From contig JAIXUD010000006.1 in NCBI GenBank assembly GCA_027483645.1, positions 1-64,000 of the forward strand: a DNA stretch of 64,000 nucleotides, given 5' to 3'. The translations under genes were made by a program, and so were the position numbers. Shown piece by piece: positions 25,152-32,803 of this stretch (position 1 is the stretch's first letter; each line of letters opens with the position of its first letter). The notes beneath the pieces were generated by a model, which saw only the letters and a program-made list of their open reading frames with translations, did not search any database and had not been told where the DNA came from. This DNA comes from Sphingobacteriales bacterium (GTDB taxonomy: Bacteria > Bacteroidota > Bacteroidia > Chitinophagales > CAIOSU01).

Positions 25152-27782
25152 ATGAGGATTTTATACGCAATAATAGCCATTCTATTTACGGTATCCGCCA
25201 CGGCCCAAACCGTTACCCAAGGCCCGATAGTAGGTGGGGTAACCATTAATAGCGCCCGGGCAGTGGTGTTTTGCAGCGCCCAAACGGCAGTGAGCATTGA
25301 GCTTTCCGATGATTCTACTTTTGCCAATAGCAGGCTATTTCAAGGCACCACTTCGGCAGCCGACGGTAATGTGGCTTTGATTGATATGGATAGCCTCACC
25401 AGCAACACCAAGTACTATTACCGCGCCATTATCAATGGTAACCCCGCTAGCGACCGCCGCAGCTTTATGACGTACCCTTGCGAAGGCGAGAGCCTAGTGT
25501 TTAGCTTTGGTATGGGCTCTTGCATGAACGAGAACCGAAACGATGACGAGGTATTTATTGAGGCTAAGAAGTATCCGCTGCGCTTTTTTATGAATGTGGG
25601 CGATTGGGGATATCCTGATGATACCGATAACTACCCGAGTAACAGCGATTACTTTGCTGTAGACTATAACCGCGTAGTGCAATCATACAAAGATAGATAC
25701 AGCTACCGTTACATGAGCACCTTTTTGAAAGACGTGCCCATCGATTATGTGTGGGATGACCATGATTATGTGAACGATAATGCCTCGGCCAATACCGTAC
25801 CACATACCGATTTCGGTTTGTTCAATAGCACGGTGATTGAAGACCCGATGCCACCAGGCACGCGCCGCAATGCCATCAAAGGCTATTACAACATGTTCCC
25901 CGGCTATGCACCTGTCGATTCTACGCAGGGTATTTATCACAAGTTCCGCTTTGGCAATGTGGAGGTATTTGTATTGGATGACCGCGCCAGCCGCTCACCC
26001 AATACCGAGGCACTTACTAGGCCTGGTTTCTTCTGGGAATTTGATCCACCACCAGGCCACTCTATTATAGGCGATGTGCAACGCCAATGGCTGTTGGACA
26101 ATTTGCGAAGCAGCACCGCCACTTGGAAGTTTATAGTAACCAGCACGGCCTTTAACAAAAGCTATCGCGATGCCATTGATGGCTTGCTTAACCTGCCCTC
26201 CATAGCTGGGCTGCCACTAGCAGCTGCATTGATTGATTGCTGGAGCGGTTTCCCGATGGACCAAGACTCTATCATCAATGCCGTAAACCAAGGCAACATT
26301 GATGGTGTAATAATGATGAGTGGCGATACCCACACTTCTGCCATAGATGATGGGCAGGCCGGCGGTTTGCCAGAGATTATGGCCGGAGCACTTTCACAAT
26401 CAAACTCAACCCTGTTCACTACAGTGCCTTTGCAGGCATATGGCCTTACTTGGAGCGAGGGTGGGCAGGGCATTGGCGGCAATACCGACATTAGCGATGC
26501 CTTTGCCAACATACAGGTAAACGGCGACGACCACGTTACCTTGGAGTTGCGCAGCGAAAATGGCAACGTAATTGCAAGCCATACCATTTACAGTTGCAGC
26601 TACCTTACCGGCCTTACCTTGGCTACCGATAGTATTGTGAACGTAGGTTGCCATGGCGATAGCACTGGTGCCATACACCTGTCCGTAACCGGTGGCACCC
26701 CGCCGTACCAGTATTCGTTGGATGGTAGGAATTTCCAGAGCTCCAACATCATTGGCAATTTGCCTATTGGCACTTACAAACCTGCTGTAAAAGACGCGGG
26801 TGGTTGTACCAAGGAGTTGTGTATTACCATCACGCAACCAGCAGCACCGCTTGCGGCTAGTGATACCAGTACCGATGCCACATGCTTTGGTCTCAATAAC
26901 GGCACCATTGATGTTACTGCCAGCGGAGGTACTTTCCCTTATCAATATCTTTGGAACGATAGCGATACCGTTGCCAACCGCGATAGTGTTTTGGCGGGCC
27001 TATATACCGTAAGCGTGGTGGATGCCAACTTGTGCGAAGTGGTATTGCAAGCGGAAATTTTACAGCCTGATAGCCTATACGCTGCTATAGTTACCCAAGA
27101 CCCTACTTGCTATGGCGATAGCAATGGTACCGCAACAGCTACCTTGGTTGGCGGTACGCCACCATACACCATCAGCTGGAGCAACGGTGATACCTTGGCC
27201 ACGCAAAGTACCTTTGCAGCCGGTACCCATAGCCTTACCATTACTGATAGCTATGGCTGCTTGTTTGTGGATTCGGTGACGTTGACTGAGCCTATCCCGG
27301 TTTCCGCAATTGGCAATACTACACCAGATTATGGAGGAAATGAGGGTGCTGTTAACGTGAAAGCAAATGGCGGCACAGAGCCCTACACGTATGAGTGGAC
27401 CGATGGCAGTACCGATACCACTTTAAGCGGGCTAACCTCTGGTATCTATGCGGTAACGGTTACCGATGCTAATGGCTGTACCTATGACACTACCTTCGAG
27501 GTAACGTTCATCAGCTATGTGGAAGACCTCAGCCAACTGGACCTACAAGTGTTCCCTAACCCGGCGCAGAACCAGGTGCAGGTGCGCTACACCTTGCCTT
27601 TCAGCACGGCGATTACCATTAAGCTCTACAACCTGCTGGGTGCAGAGTTGTATTCGCAAACGTTGGAAGCAGCCATTTCGGGCAGCCATACCTTGGACTT
27701 GAGCAACATTGCCTCTGGTAGCTACATCATTCTCATTCAATCCAGCAAATTCCAAGCGCAGAAGAAATTGGTGGTAGAGTAG
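25152..27782 (+). CDS. T9SS-exported PhoD-like phosphatase with SprB repeats
   Basis: 876 aa. Signal peptide 1-18 (ending ATAQ). About 20-105 is a PhoD-type N-terminal beta domain (YYYRAIINGN). About 115-470 is a PhoD-like metallophosphatase core with GDWGYPDD, VWDDHDYVNDN and SGDTHTSA, all carrying metal-ligand Asp/His. About 490-780 holds four SprB-like repeats, each beginning CxGDxxG or similar and carrying GGTPPYxYxW and DxxGC. About 795-876 is a type A T9SS sorting domain (VFPNPAQNQVQVRY to KKLVVE). It is expected to cross the outer membrane by T9SS and be surface-bound or released, cleaving phosphodiester or phosphomonoester substrates. Confidence 0.93.
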   Translation: MRILYAIIAILFTVSATAQTVTQGPIVGGVTINSARAVVFCSAQTAVSIELSDDSTFANSRLFQGTTSAADGNVALIDMDSLTSNTKYYYRAIINGNPASDRRSFMTYPCEGESLVFSFGMGSCMNENRNDDEVFIEAKKYPLRFFMNVGDWGYPDDTDNYPSNSDYFAVDYNRVVQSYKDRYSYRYMSTFLKDVPIDYVWDDHDYVNDNASANTVPHTDFGLFNSTVIEDPMPPGTRRNAIKGYYNMFPGYAPVDSTQGIYHKFRFGNVEVFVLDDRASRSPNTEALTRPGFFWEFDPPPGHSIIGDVQRQWLLDNLRSSTATWKFIVTSTAFNKSYRDAIDGLLNLPSIAGLPLAAALIDCWSGFPMDQDSIINAVNQGNIDGVIMMSGDTHTSAIDDGQAGGLPEIMAGALSQSNSTLFTTVPLQAYGLTWSEGGQGIGGNTDISDAFANIQVNGDDHVTLELRSENGNVIASHTIYSCSYLTGLTLATDSIVNVGCHGDSTGAIHLSVTGGTPPYQYSLDGRNFQSSNIIGNLPIGTYKPAVKDAGGCTKELCITITQPAAPLAASDTSTDATCFGLNNGTIDVTASGGTFPYQYLWNDSDTVANRDSVLAGLYTVSVVDANLCEVVLQAEILQPDSLYAAIVTQDPTCYGDSNGTATATLVGGTPPYTISWSNGDTLATQSTFAAGTHSLTITDSYGCLFVDSVTLTEPIPVSAIGNTTPDYGGNEGAVNVKANGGTEPYTYEWTDGSTDTTLSGLTSGIYAVTVTDANGCTYDTTFEVTFISYVEDLSQLDLQVFPNPAQNQVQVRYTLPFSTAITIKLYNLLGAELYSQTLEAAISGSHTLDLSNIASGSYIILIQSSKFQAQKKLVVE

Positions 27783-27823
27783 GAGAGCTTAGTATTTGAG
27801 ATAATTGCAGGACTTGCCCTAAT

Positions 27824-27912
27824 CACTAAGAGCACAAAGGAAATCACAAAGAACACAAGGCTGGTAATATGTGCTTAGTGTACTTTGTGCCTTTTTTCTT
27901 AGTGTCCTTCGT
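27824..27912. repeat. CACTAAGAGCACAAAG-family imperfect inverted repeat
   Basis: The left half reads CACTAAGAGCACAAAGG and CACAAAGAACACAAGG; the right half reads CTTAGTGTACTTTGTGCC and CTTAGTGTCCTTCGTG, roughly the reverse complement. It lies just downstream of the PhoD-like gene, where it could fold in the transcript. Confidence 0.65.
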
Positions 27913-27975
27913 GTTAAATTCTCGTAACACGATTATGTATGTGGTTTACTAATTTTATGTAATAACTGTTGCGCT

Positions 27976-28140
27976 ATGGATGAGATACGGGAGATGCAAA
28001 GCATTGTAGGATATACTCCTGATGGAAAGCCAATTTTTCAGCAGGATTTGGTAGAAAGAATTCGAAGAGCGGAGAAAGATATTAAGAATGGTAATGTAAT
28101 GTCGCTAGAAGACTTTGAAAGAGAGTCAGATAATTGGTAA
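27976..28140 (+). CDS. Small antitoxin-like protein
   Basis: 54 aa, ATG at 27976, TAA at 28138-28140. The translation starts MDEIREMQSIVGYTPDGKPI and ends MSLEDFERESDNW. The C-terminal pattern (IRRAEKDIKNGNVMSLEDFERES) resembles short antitoxins that precede RelE/ParE-type toxins in Bacteroidota. No toxin follows: an overlapping TTG frame from 28135 gives only a few residues before it runs into a GAATTCTATAATTCTAAAAT repeat. So it looks like an orphan or remnant. The family call is by pattern only. Confidence 0.55.
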   Translation: MDEIREMQSIVGYTPDGKPIFQQDLVERIRRAEKDIKNGNVMSLEDFERESDNW

Positions 28141-28203
28141 CTCATCCTTTTACAATAGACCCGACTGAATTCTATAATTCTAAAATTCTGATTCAGACAT
28201 TCC

Positions 28204-28347
28204 TCAACACCCCTCCACCTGTTCCACCACCACTTCGCCATGAAAATTAGGGCAATCGCACTTGTTGGCTTTGCAGCCAGAGAATAACGCTAGGCTAGCT
28301 AATACAAACAAACCAGATAGTATATATTTTGAGAATTTGTGTAGCAT
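28204..28347 (-). CDS. Small cysteine-rich lipoprotein
   Basis: 47 aa from the ATG at 28347; the longer frame from 28425 adds 26 polar residues in front of the signal and is rejected. The signal MLHKFSKYILSGLFVLAS ends in a lipobox FSGC, then the mature tail KANKCDCPNFHG and VEQVEGC. Three further cysteines suggest a disulfide or metal site. Divergent from the glycosyltransferase gene. Function unknown. Confidence 0.65.
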   Translation of the reverse strand: MLHKFSKYILSGLFVLASLALFSGCKANKCDCPNFHGEVVVEQVEGC

Positions 28348-28434
28348 ATCATCTTTATTGACGGTAACAGTGCTAAATTTACGGTTTCTTGGGGAAAGCA
28401 GTTTATTTAGTAACGTTAGTTTCAATTCTTTTAT

Positions 28435-29535
28435 TTGAGTACGCCAGTAGTTTTAGTTGCCGCATTAGATTGGGGCTTGGGCCACGCAGCCCGCTGTATC
28501 CCCCTTATTAATCTGTTGAAACAGCGCGATGTAAAGATTATCCTCGGCTCGGCGGGTAGGGCTGCGCAGTTGTGGAAAGACGAGTACCCTGATTTAGAGC
28601 ACATCGAGTTGCCTGCTTACGACCCTTCTTACCCGGCCGATGGAAATATGATATGGCACATGGCCATGCAAAGCCCCCGCCTGCTCAAAGTAATTAAAGA
28701 AGAGCGAGATGTATTGCCGGAGTTGATAAAGAAGCACGGCATCACTCACGTTATCTCTGATAATAGATATGGGCTTACCAATGCTAAAGTACCTGCAGCA
28801 TTTATTACTCACCAAGTATACATCCGCATGCCTGGGATAATGCGGGTAATGGAACCGCTGGTAAACTATATTAACCAAGGTTACATCAATAAATTTACCC
28901 GTTGCTGGATACCCGATTGGCCTGCCGTACCCAACCTATCGGGCGACTTAGGCCATGGCGGGGCCATTACCAAGCGCAAGTACCGTTACATAGGCCCAAT
29001 GAGCCGCATGGTAGCCACCCCTGAGGCAGTGGAGCAAGTGTATTCCATAGTGGCCATTTGTTCAGGGCCAGAGCCGCAGCGCAGTATATTTGAGCAGAAG
29101 CTACGCGAGCAGCTGCCGAGCATACCTGGCCGCAAGCTATTGGTACTAGGCAAACCTGAGGAGGGCAAAAATGTAAGGCAAGAGGGTGGGATAGAGGTAG
29201 CGGGGCATTTGGATACGCCAACCATGAACCGAGTAATGCAAGAAGCGAAAACCATAGTATGCCGCTCAGGCTATAGCACCTTGATGGACCTGAACGTGTT
29301 GGGTTTAAAAGCAATACTAGTACCTACACCAGGCCAAACCGAACAGATATACCTAGGCAAGCGCATGGCCAACTTGGCGCGGCATATTACACAGTTCCAG
29401 GAGCATTTGAACTTGGTAGCGGGTATGGAAAAAGCACACCTACTGCTCAGCACTTTTTCCGAACAAAGAAAAGGGCCGTTATCCACGGCCCTTGACGAAT
29501 TGCTATTTGGTGATTTGAAACGCCCTATGCACTAG
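28435..29535 (+). CDS. GT-B glycosyltransferase (MurG/family 28-like)
   Basis: 366 aa, starting with TTG at 28435. The N-terminal half begins VLVAALDWGLGHAARCIPL, a glycine-rich first loop as in MurG-like GT-B enzymes. The C-terminal half has CRSGYSTLMDL and VPTPGQTEQIYLGKRM, the usual donor-site region of family 28 transferases. Likely cytoplasmic or membrane-associated. The donor and acceptor are unknown; this is not MurG itself. A GGGCCGTTATCCACGGCCC hairpin is embedded near its 3' end (29472-29490). Confidence 0.82.
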   Translation: MSTPVVLVAALDWGLGHAARCIPLINLLKQRDVKIILGSAGRAAQLWKDEYPDLEHIELPAYDPSYPADGNMIWHMAMQSPRLLKVIKEERDVLPELIKKHGITHVISDNRYGLTNAKVPAAFITHQVYIRMPGIMRVMEPLVNYINQGYINKFTRCWIPDWPAVPNLSGDLGHGGAITKRKYRYIGPMSRMVATPEAVEQVYSIVAICSGPEPQRSIFEQKLREQLPSIPGRKLLVLGKPEEGKNVRQEGGIEVAGHLDTPTMNRVMQEAKTIVCRSGYSTLMDLNVLGLKAILVPTPGQTEQIYLGKRMANLARHITQFQEHLNLVAGMEKAHLLLSTFSEQRKGPLSTALDELLFGDLKRPMH

Positions 29536-29551
29536 GTGCTTTTCTCAATTA

Positions 29552-30013
29552 TTACTTGGTAGAAGCCAATGCAGCCTCGCCCACTTTCAAGAAACCTGCG
29601 GCATCGCTGGCACCGGTTTGGCGGTGAGATACTTCGCCAGCAGCATTGATAAACAATAGTGTTGGGTAGGCATTCACTTGGTATTTGCGGGCAAACTCTG
29701 GGCCTTCACCTTTCTCCATATCAAACTTGTAGTTGATAAAGTTCTTGTTGAAGTATTCGCCAACTGCTTTGTCAGGGAACACGTTGTTGGCCATAAACTT
29801 ACATGGGCCACACCATACGGCGTAGGCATCCACAAAAATCAGCTTCTTCTGTTTTTTAGCGGCAGCCAATGCTTCGCTCCAAGTACCTTGGAAGAAGGTA
29901 ATTCCTGTCGTTCCAGCAGGTTTTTTAGTAGAACTGTCTTGTGCTTTTGCAAGATAGCCAGTGCCTAACGTAGTGGATACTACCAGGGTAAGAATCATCA
30001 ATAATGTTTTCAT
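29552..30013 (-). CDS. Exported thioredoxin-family protein
   Basis: 153 aa. Signal peptide of about 24 residues (ending AKAQ), then a thioredoxin fold with active site WCGPC (Cys68, Cys71) and the cis-Pro segment NAYPTLLFI. The TWSEALAAAKKQKKLIFVDAYA start is typical of periplasmic DUF255/Thioredoxin_7-like proteins in Bacteroidota. Probably a periplasmic reductant or disulfide-handling protein. Convergent with the glycosyltransferase gene, 16 bp apart. Confidence 0.9.
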   Translation of the reverse strand: MKTLLMILTLVVSTTLGTGYLAKAQDSSTKKPAGTTGITFFQGTWSEALAAAKKQKKLIFVDAYAVWCGPCKFMANNVFPDKAVGEYFNKNFINYKFDMEKGEGPEFARKYQVNAYPTLLFINAAGEVSHRQTGASDAAGFLKVGEAALASTK

Positions 30014-30114
30014 AATTTTCTTGTTGTTTTTAAGGCGGTAGTTTAGCAGCCTAAGTTATAAATTTTTTCTTTTCAATGCACCATTACCAAACACCGAGCC
30101 AACTTTTTGTTACT

Positions 30115-30155
30115 GGTTGATTGGTTATTGGTTACTGGTTAATGGTTATCGGTTT
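30115..30155. repeat. TTGGTTATTGG-family repeat, left arm flanking the third ompH
   Basis: Iterated TTGGTTATTGG/TTACTGGTTAATGG units. The inverted counterpart at 30757-30807 lies on the other side of the ompH-like gene 30193-30705. Similar tracts occur at 5636-5668, 5770-5788 and 39360-39396. Confidence 0.65.
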
Positions 30156-30192
30156 TTCGCTACCTGAGAAGTTGGAGATTTACCTTCGGAGG

Positions 30193-30705
30193 TTAGGGGG
30201 CAATGCCTAGCTTTTGCTTTACTAATAGTGTTATGTCCTCCGACTCTGGCGCCAGTAACAAAGTCTCGTCGCTCGAATCAAAAACATAATTGTAACCTCT
30301 TTCCATTGCAATTAGATTGATCGCCTCCATAATTTTGGTTTCCAATGGCGCCATAAGTTCTTCTTGCAAAAATTCTAGGTACCATTCGGCGCTACTTTGA
30401 ACTATTGCCATGTCAGCTTCCAACTGCTTTATCGCTTCGGAATTATCTTCAGGCGGATTGCTAGGATGATGGTCAATAAGTTCTTCGTATGGCTTTATAA
30501 GTGCGTTATACTCTTCTTGTAAACTCCAATATTGATCTTCCAGTTGCTTGCGACTAGCAATTAAAGTGTCGCTAATGACTTTGTAGTCAGGATGGGCGAG
30601 CATCACTTCCTCTAGGTTAAGGTGTCCTATCCTATTTTGGGCTGTAAGAATATTGGGTACAACCACCATAAAAAGCAGTACTAACGCCCAACTTATGTTT
30701 CTCAT
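30193..30705 (-). CDS. OmpH/Skp family periplasmic chaperone-like protein (third copy)
   Basis: 170 aa from the ATG at 30705 (the frame opens at 30762 in the repeat; rejected). Signal peptide (MRNISWALVLLF to ILTAQ), then the Skp-like pattern: RIGHLNLEEVMLAHPDYK, a helical hairpin (about 45-125), and the closing segment YNYVFDSSDETLLLAPESED. It is most like the copy at 31650 in its ends but more divergent. It lies beyond murI, outside the usual bamA-ompH-ompH block, and is bracketed by inverted TTGGTT-type repeats, suggesting a duplication. Confidence 0.85.
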   Translation of the reverse strand: MRNISWALVLLFMVVVPNILTAQNRIGHLNLEEVMLAHPDYKVISDTLIASRKQLEDQYWSLQEEYNALIKPYEELIDHHPSNPPEDNSEAIKQLEADMAIVQSSAEWYLEFLQEELMAPLETKIMEAINLIAMERGYNYVFDSSDETLLLAPESEDITLLVKQKLGIAP

Positions 30706-30756
30706 AGCGCTGTTAAGGATGTAATTGAAAAACGCCGAAATGCTTTTCAAAAGTAT

Positions 30757-30807
30757 CACCAATCAACCAATTAACCAGTCCACCAATCAACCAACCCTAC
30801 AGTTCCC
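30757..30807. repeat. TTGGTTATTGG-family repeat, right arm flanking the third ompH
   Basis: ACCAATCAACCAATTAACC and CCACCAATCAACCAACC units, inverted relative to 30115-30155. The tract overlaps the last codons and stop region of murI (stop at 30797). Confidence 0.65.
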
Positions 30808-31612
30808 AAATATTGGCGTACTCCAGGTGCACATCCTCGCCAAAGAAGTTCTTAGCGGTTTTGTCGAAGGATTCGGTGATGTCGCTGGCGAAGAACTTAT
30901 TGGGGCCGCTGCGGCGGTTGTTAAGCAGGCCTTTTACATTGAGGGCATCGCGTACTACGTTCGATACGAAGTCGGTGGAGTCGTAAACTTGCACGGTGCC
31001 TTGGTAGTATTCCTCAATGTCCTTTTTAATGAGCGGGTAGTGTGTACAGGCAAGTACCATGGCCTCTATATCGGTAAAGCAATCTTCCTTCAGGTAAGTC
31101 TCAATTACGGCTTTACTTATCTGGTTGTTGAAGAAACCCGCTTCAATCATGGGGGCGAGTAGGGGAGTGGCTAGGCTGCAAACCTCCATATCAGGGCGGA
31201 GCTCTTTCAATTTACGCTCGTAGATGCCGGTTTTGATGGTGCCCTGCGTGCCGATAATACCGGTGCGGTGTACATCCTCCAAGCGCGCCAGGCCGTGCAC
31301 TAAGGGGTCGATAACATTTACGAATTGCACGCGGCTGCCGAAAATCTCCACCACGTCGTCGTATATCACGCTACTGATGGTGTTGCAGGCTATTACTATT
31401 ATTTTGCAGCCTTTGCTTATCAGGAACTCTACTATCTTGGTGCCATAATACCGCACCAGTGCCGGCGATTTGTCGCCGTAAGGCATGTGGGCAGTATCGC
31501 CAAAGTATATTACCTCTTCCTCTGGCAGCTTGCGGATGACTTCACTAGCAATAGTAAGGCCACCAATACCCGAGTCAAATATCCCTATTGGGCTGTGAGC
31601 ATTGATGGCCAA
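30797..31612 (-). CDS. murI: Glutamate racemase
   Basis: 271 aa. The enzyme makes D-glutamate for peptidoglycan in the cytoplasm. The N-terminal IGIFDSGIGGLT and the two catalytic cysteines (Cys76 in ACNT, Cys189 in ACTH) are intact, as is YFGDTAHMPYG. It follows the two ompH genes on the minus strand (37 bp after the first), the usual Bacteroidota order uppS-bamA-ompH-ompH-murI. Confidence 0.96.
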   Translation of the reverse strand: MAINAHSPIGIFDSGIGGLTIASEVIRKLPEEEVIYFGDTAHMPYGDKSPALVRYYGTKIVEFLISKGCKIIVIACNTISSVIYDDVVEIFGSRVQFVNVIDPLVHGLARLEDVHRTGIIGTQGTIKTGIYERKLKELRPDMEVCSLATPLLAPMIEAGFFNNQISKAVIETYLKEDCFTDIEAMVLACTHYPLIKKDIEEYYQGTVQVYDSTDFVSNVVRDALNVKGLLNNRRSGPNKFFASDITESFDKTAKNFFGEDVHLEYANIWEL

Positions 31613-31649
31613 AACGTTGAAATTATTTCAGTAAACTAATGTGCTACAA

Positions 31650-32180
31650 TCAAGGAGCTGCTGGGGTGGTAACCAAGCCTAGTTTTTTCTTCACTAGGGC
31701 CATAAGGTTGTCACCATCAGGTGATACCAACAGGTTGCCAATGCTCGAATCGAAAACGTAAGTATAACCGCCTTCTTTGGCCACCGTTTTAATGGCTGCC
31801 ATAATTTGGTCTTCCAATGGCTTCAGCAATTCGGCTTGTTTCTCCAACAATTGTTGCTCGCTATTGGCTTGCAACTTTTCCATACGTTTCTCCAAATCAA
31901 CAATCTGGCTTACCAAATCTTCCAATACTGGCTTAGGGGTAGAGCTAAGTTTTGATTGGTCTTCGTATTGCTTCAATAGTTTATTGTAGTCGTCTTGCAT
32001 TTTCATGTAAGCATCTTGCAGCTGTTTGGCATACGCCTGCAAGCTCTTTTCAGCAGTTTTGTAGCCAGGTAATGCCACTAGCACTTCTTGCGCGTTGATG
32101 TGACCTAATTTTTGCGCAGAAACGGTAGATGGCAAAGCCATAACAAATACCAACGCTAGGATAGCAATAAAATTTTTCAT
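31650..32180 (-). CDS. OmpH/Skp family outer-membrane chaperone
   Basis: 176 aa with signal peptide (ending TVSAQ). The mature protein begins KLGHINAQEVLVALPGYK, has a long coiled-coil hairpin with Lys/Gln/Glu heptads (about 40-125) and ends with YTYVFDSSIGNLLVSPDGD. Skp/OmpH trimers hold unfolded outer-membrane proteins in the periplasm. It lies between a paralogue and murI, in a cluster with bamA, its likely client-delivery partner. Confidence 0.92.
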   Translation of the reverse strand: MKNFIAILALVFVMALPSTVSAQKLGHINAQEVLVALPGYKTAEKSLQAYAKQLQDAYMKMQDDYNKLLKQYEDQSKLSSTPKPVLEDLVSQIVDLEKRMEKLQANSEQQLLEKQAELLKPLEDQIMAAIKTVAKEGGYTYVFDSSIGNLLVSPDGDNLMALVKKKLGLVTTPAAP

Positions 32181-32233
32181 GTTTTTGTTTAAGTGGTTGT
32201 TTTAAAAACAGGCCTTAAAGATAAGCCTTAATT

Positions 32234-32767
32234 TTATTTTTTATCAGTTTTGGTGGGTTTATATCCTAGGGCTGTGATAATATCATCGCTCCTATCGTAT
32301 TTCGGATTTACAAATAACATATTGAGGCCGTTGGCTTTATCAAATACAAAGTCGAGTGCTTTCTCGGTAGCCATCTTGTTTATCTCATTGTAAATTTTAT
32401 CCTGTATTGGCTTTACCAGCTCCTGTTTCTTTTGAAAAAGCTCACCTTGGTAGCCAAATTTTTGGTTTTGGTACTCTTTTACGGCCTTCTCCTTGTTCTC
32501 AATCTCCTTCTGGCGCTGTTGGCGGGTTTCCTCTGGTAGAATGATGTACTCGGCTTGGTAGGCTTTGTATAAGTTGTCTATCTCTTTGTAGCGCTTGTCA
32601 ATCTCGGCGCGCCAGCCTTCGGCCATATCGTCAAGTTTCTTTTGAGCGGCCTTATACTCTGGTATGTTTTCCAGTATGTACTCGGTATCTACATAAACAA
32701 AGCGCTGGCTGTAGCCGGCCACGGTTATAAGCAGTACGCTTAGGGTGGTAAGTAATAGCTTTTTCAT
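32234..32767 (-). CDS. OmpH/Skp family outer-membrane chaperone
   Basis: 177 aa. Signal peptide (MKKLLLTTLSVLLITVAGYS), then QRFVYVDTEYILENIPEYK and a charged helical hairpin (about 40-125), ending LDFVFDKANGLNMLFVNPKYD. Immediately downstream of bamA (36 bp) and upstream of a second ompH on the same strand, so the three are probably co-expressed for outer-membrane protein assembly. Confidence 0.93.
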   Translation of the reverse strand: MKKLLLTTLSVLLITVAGYSQRFVYVDTEYILENIPEYKAAQKKLDDMAEGWRAEIDKRYKEIDNLYKAYQAEYIILPEETRQQRQKEIENKEKAVKEYQNQKFGYQGELFQKKQELVKPIQDKIYNEINKMATEKALDFVFDKANGLNMLFVNPKYDRSDDIITALGYKPTKTDKK

Positions 32768-32803
32768 TTTAATGGTTTTTAAGTTTAAGATGCGTTACAG
32801 CCA

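Noticed and set aside
29472-29490. Terminator in the glycosyltransferase gene (GGGCCGTTATCCACGGCCC)
   Set aside because: It lies within the coding sequence and lacks a T run, so it is probably a chance hairpin.
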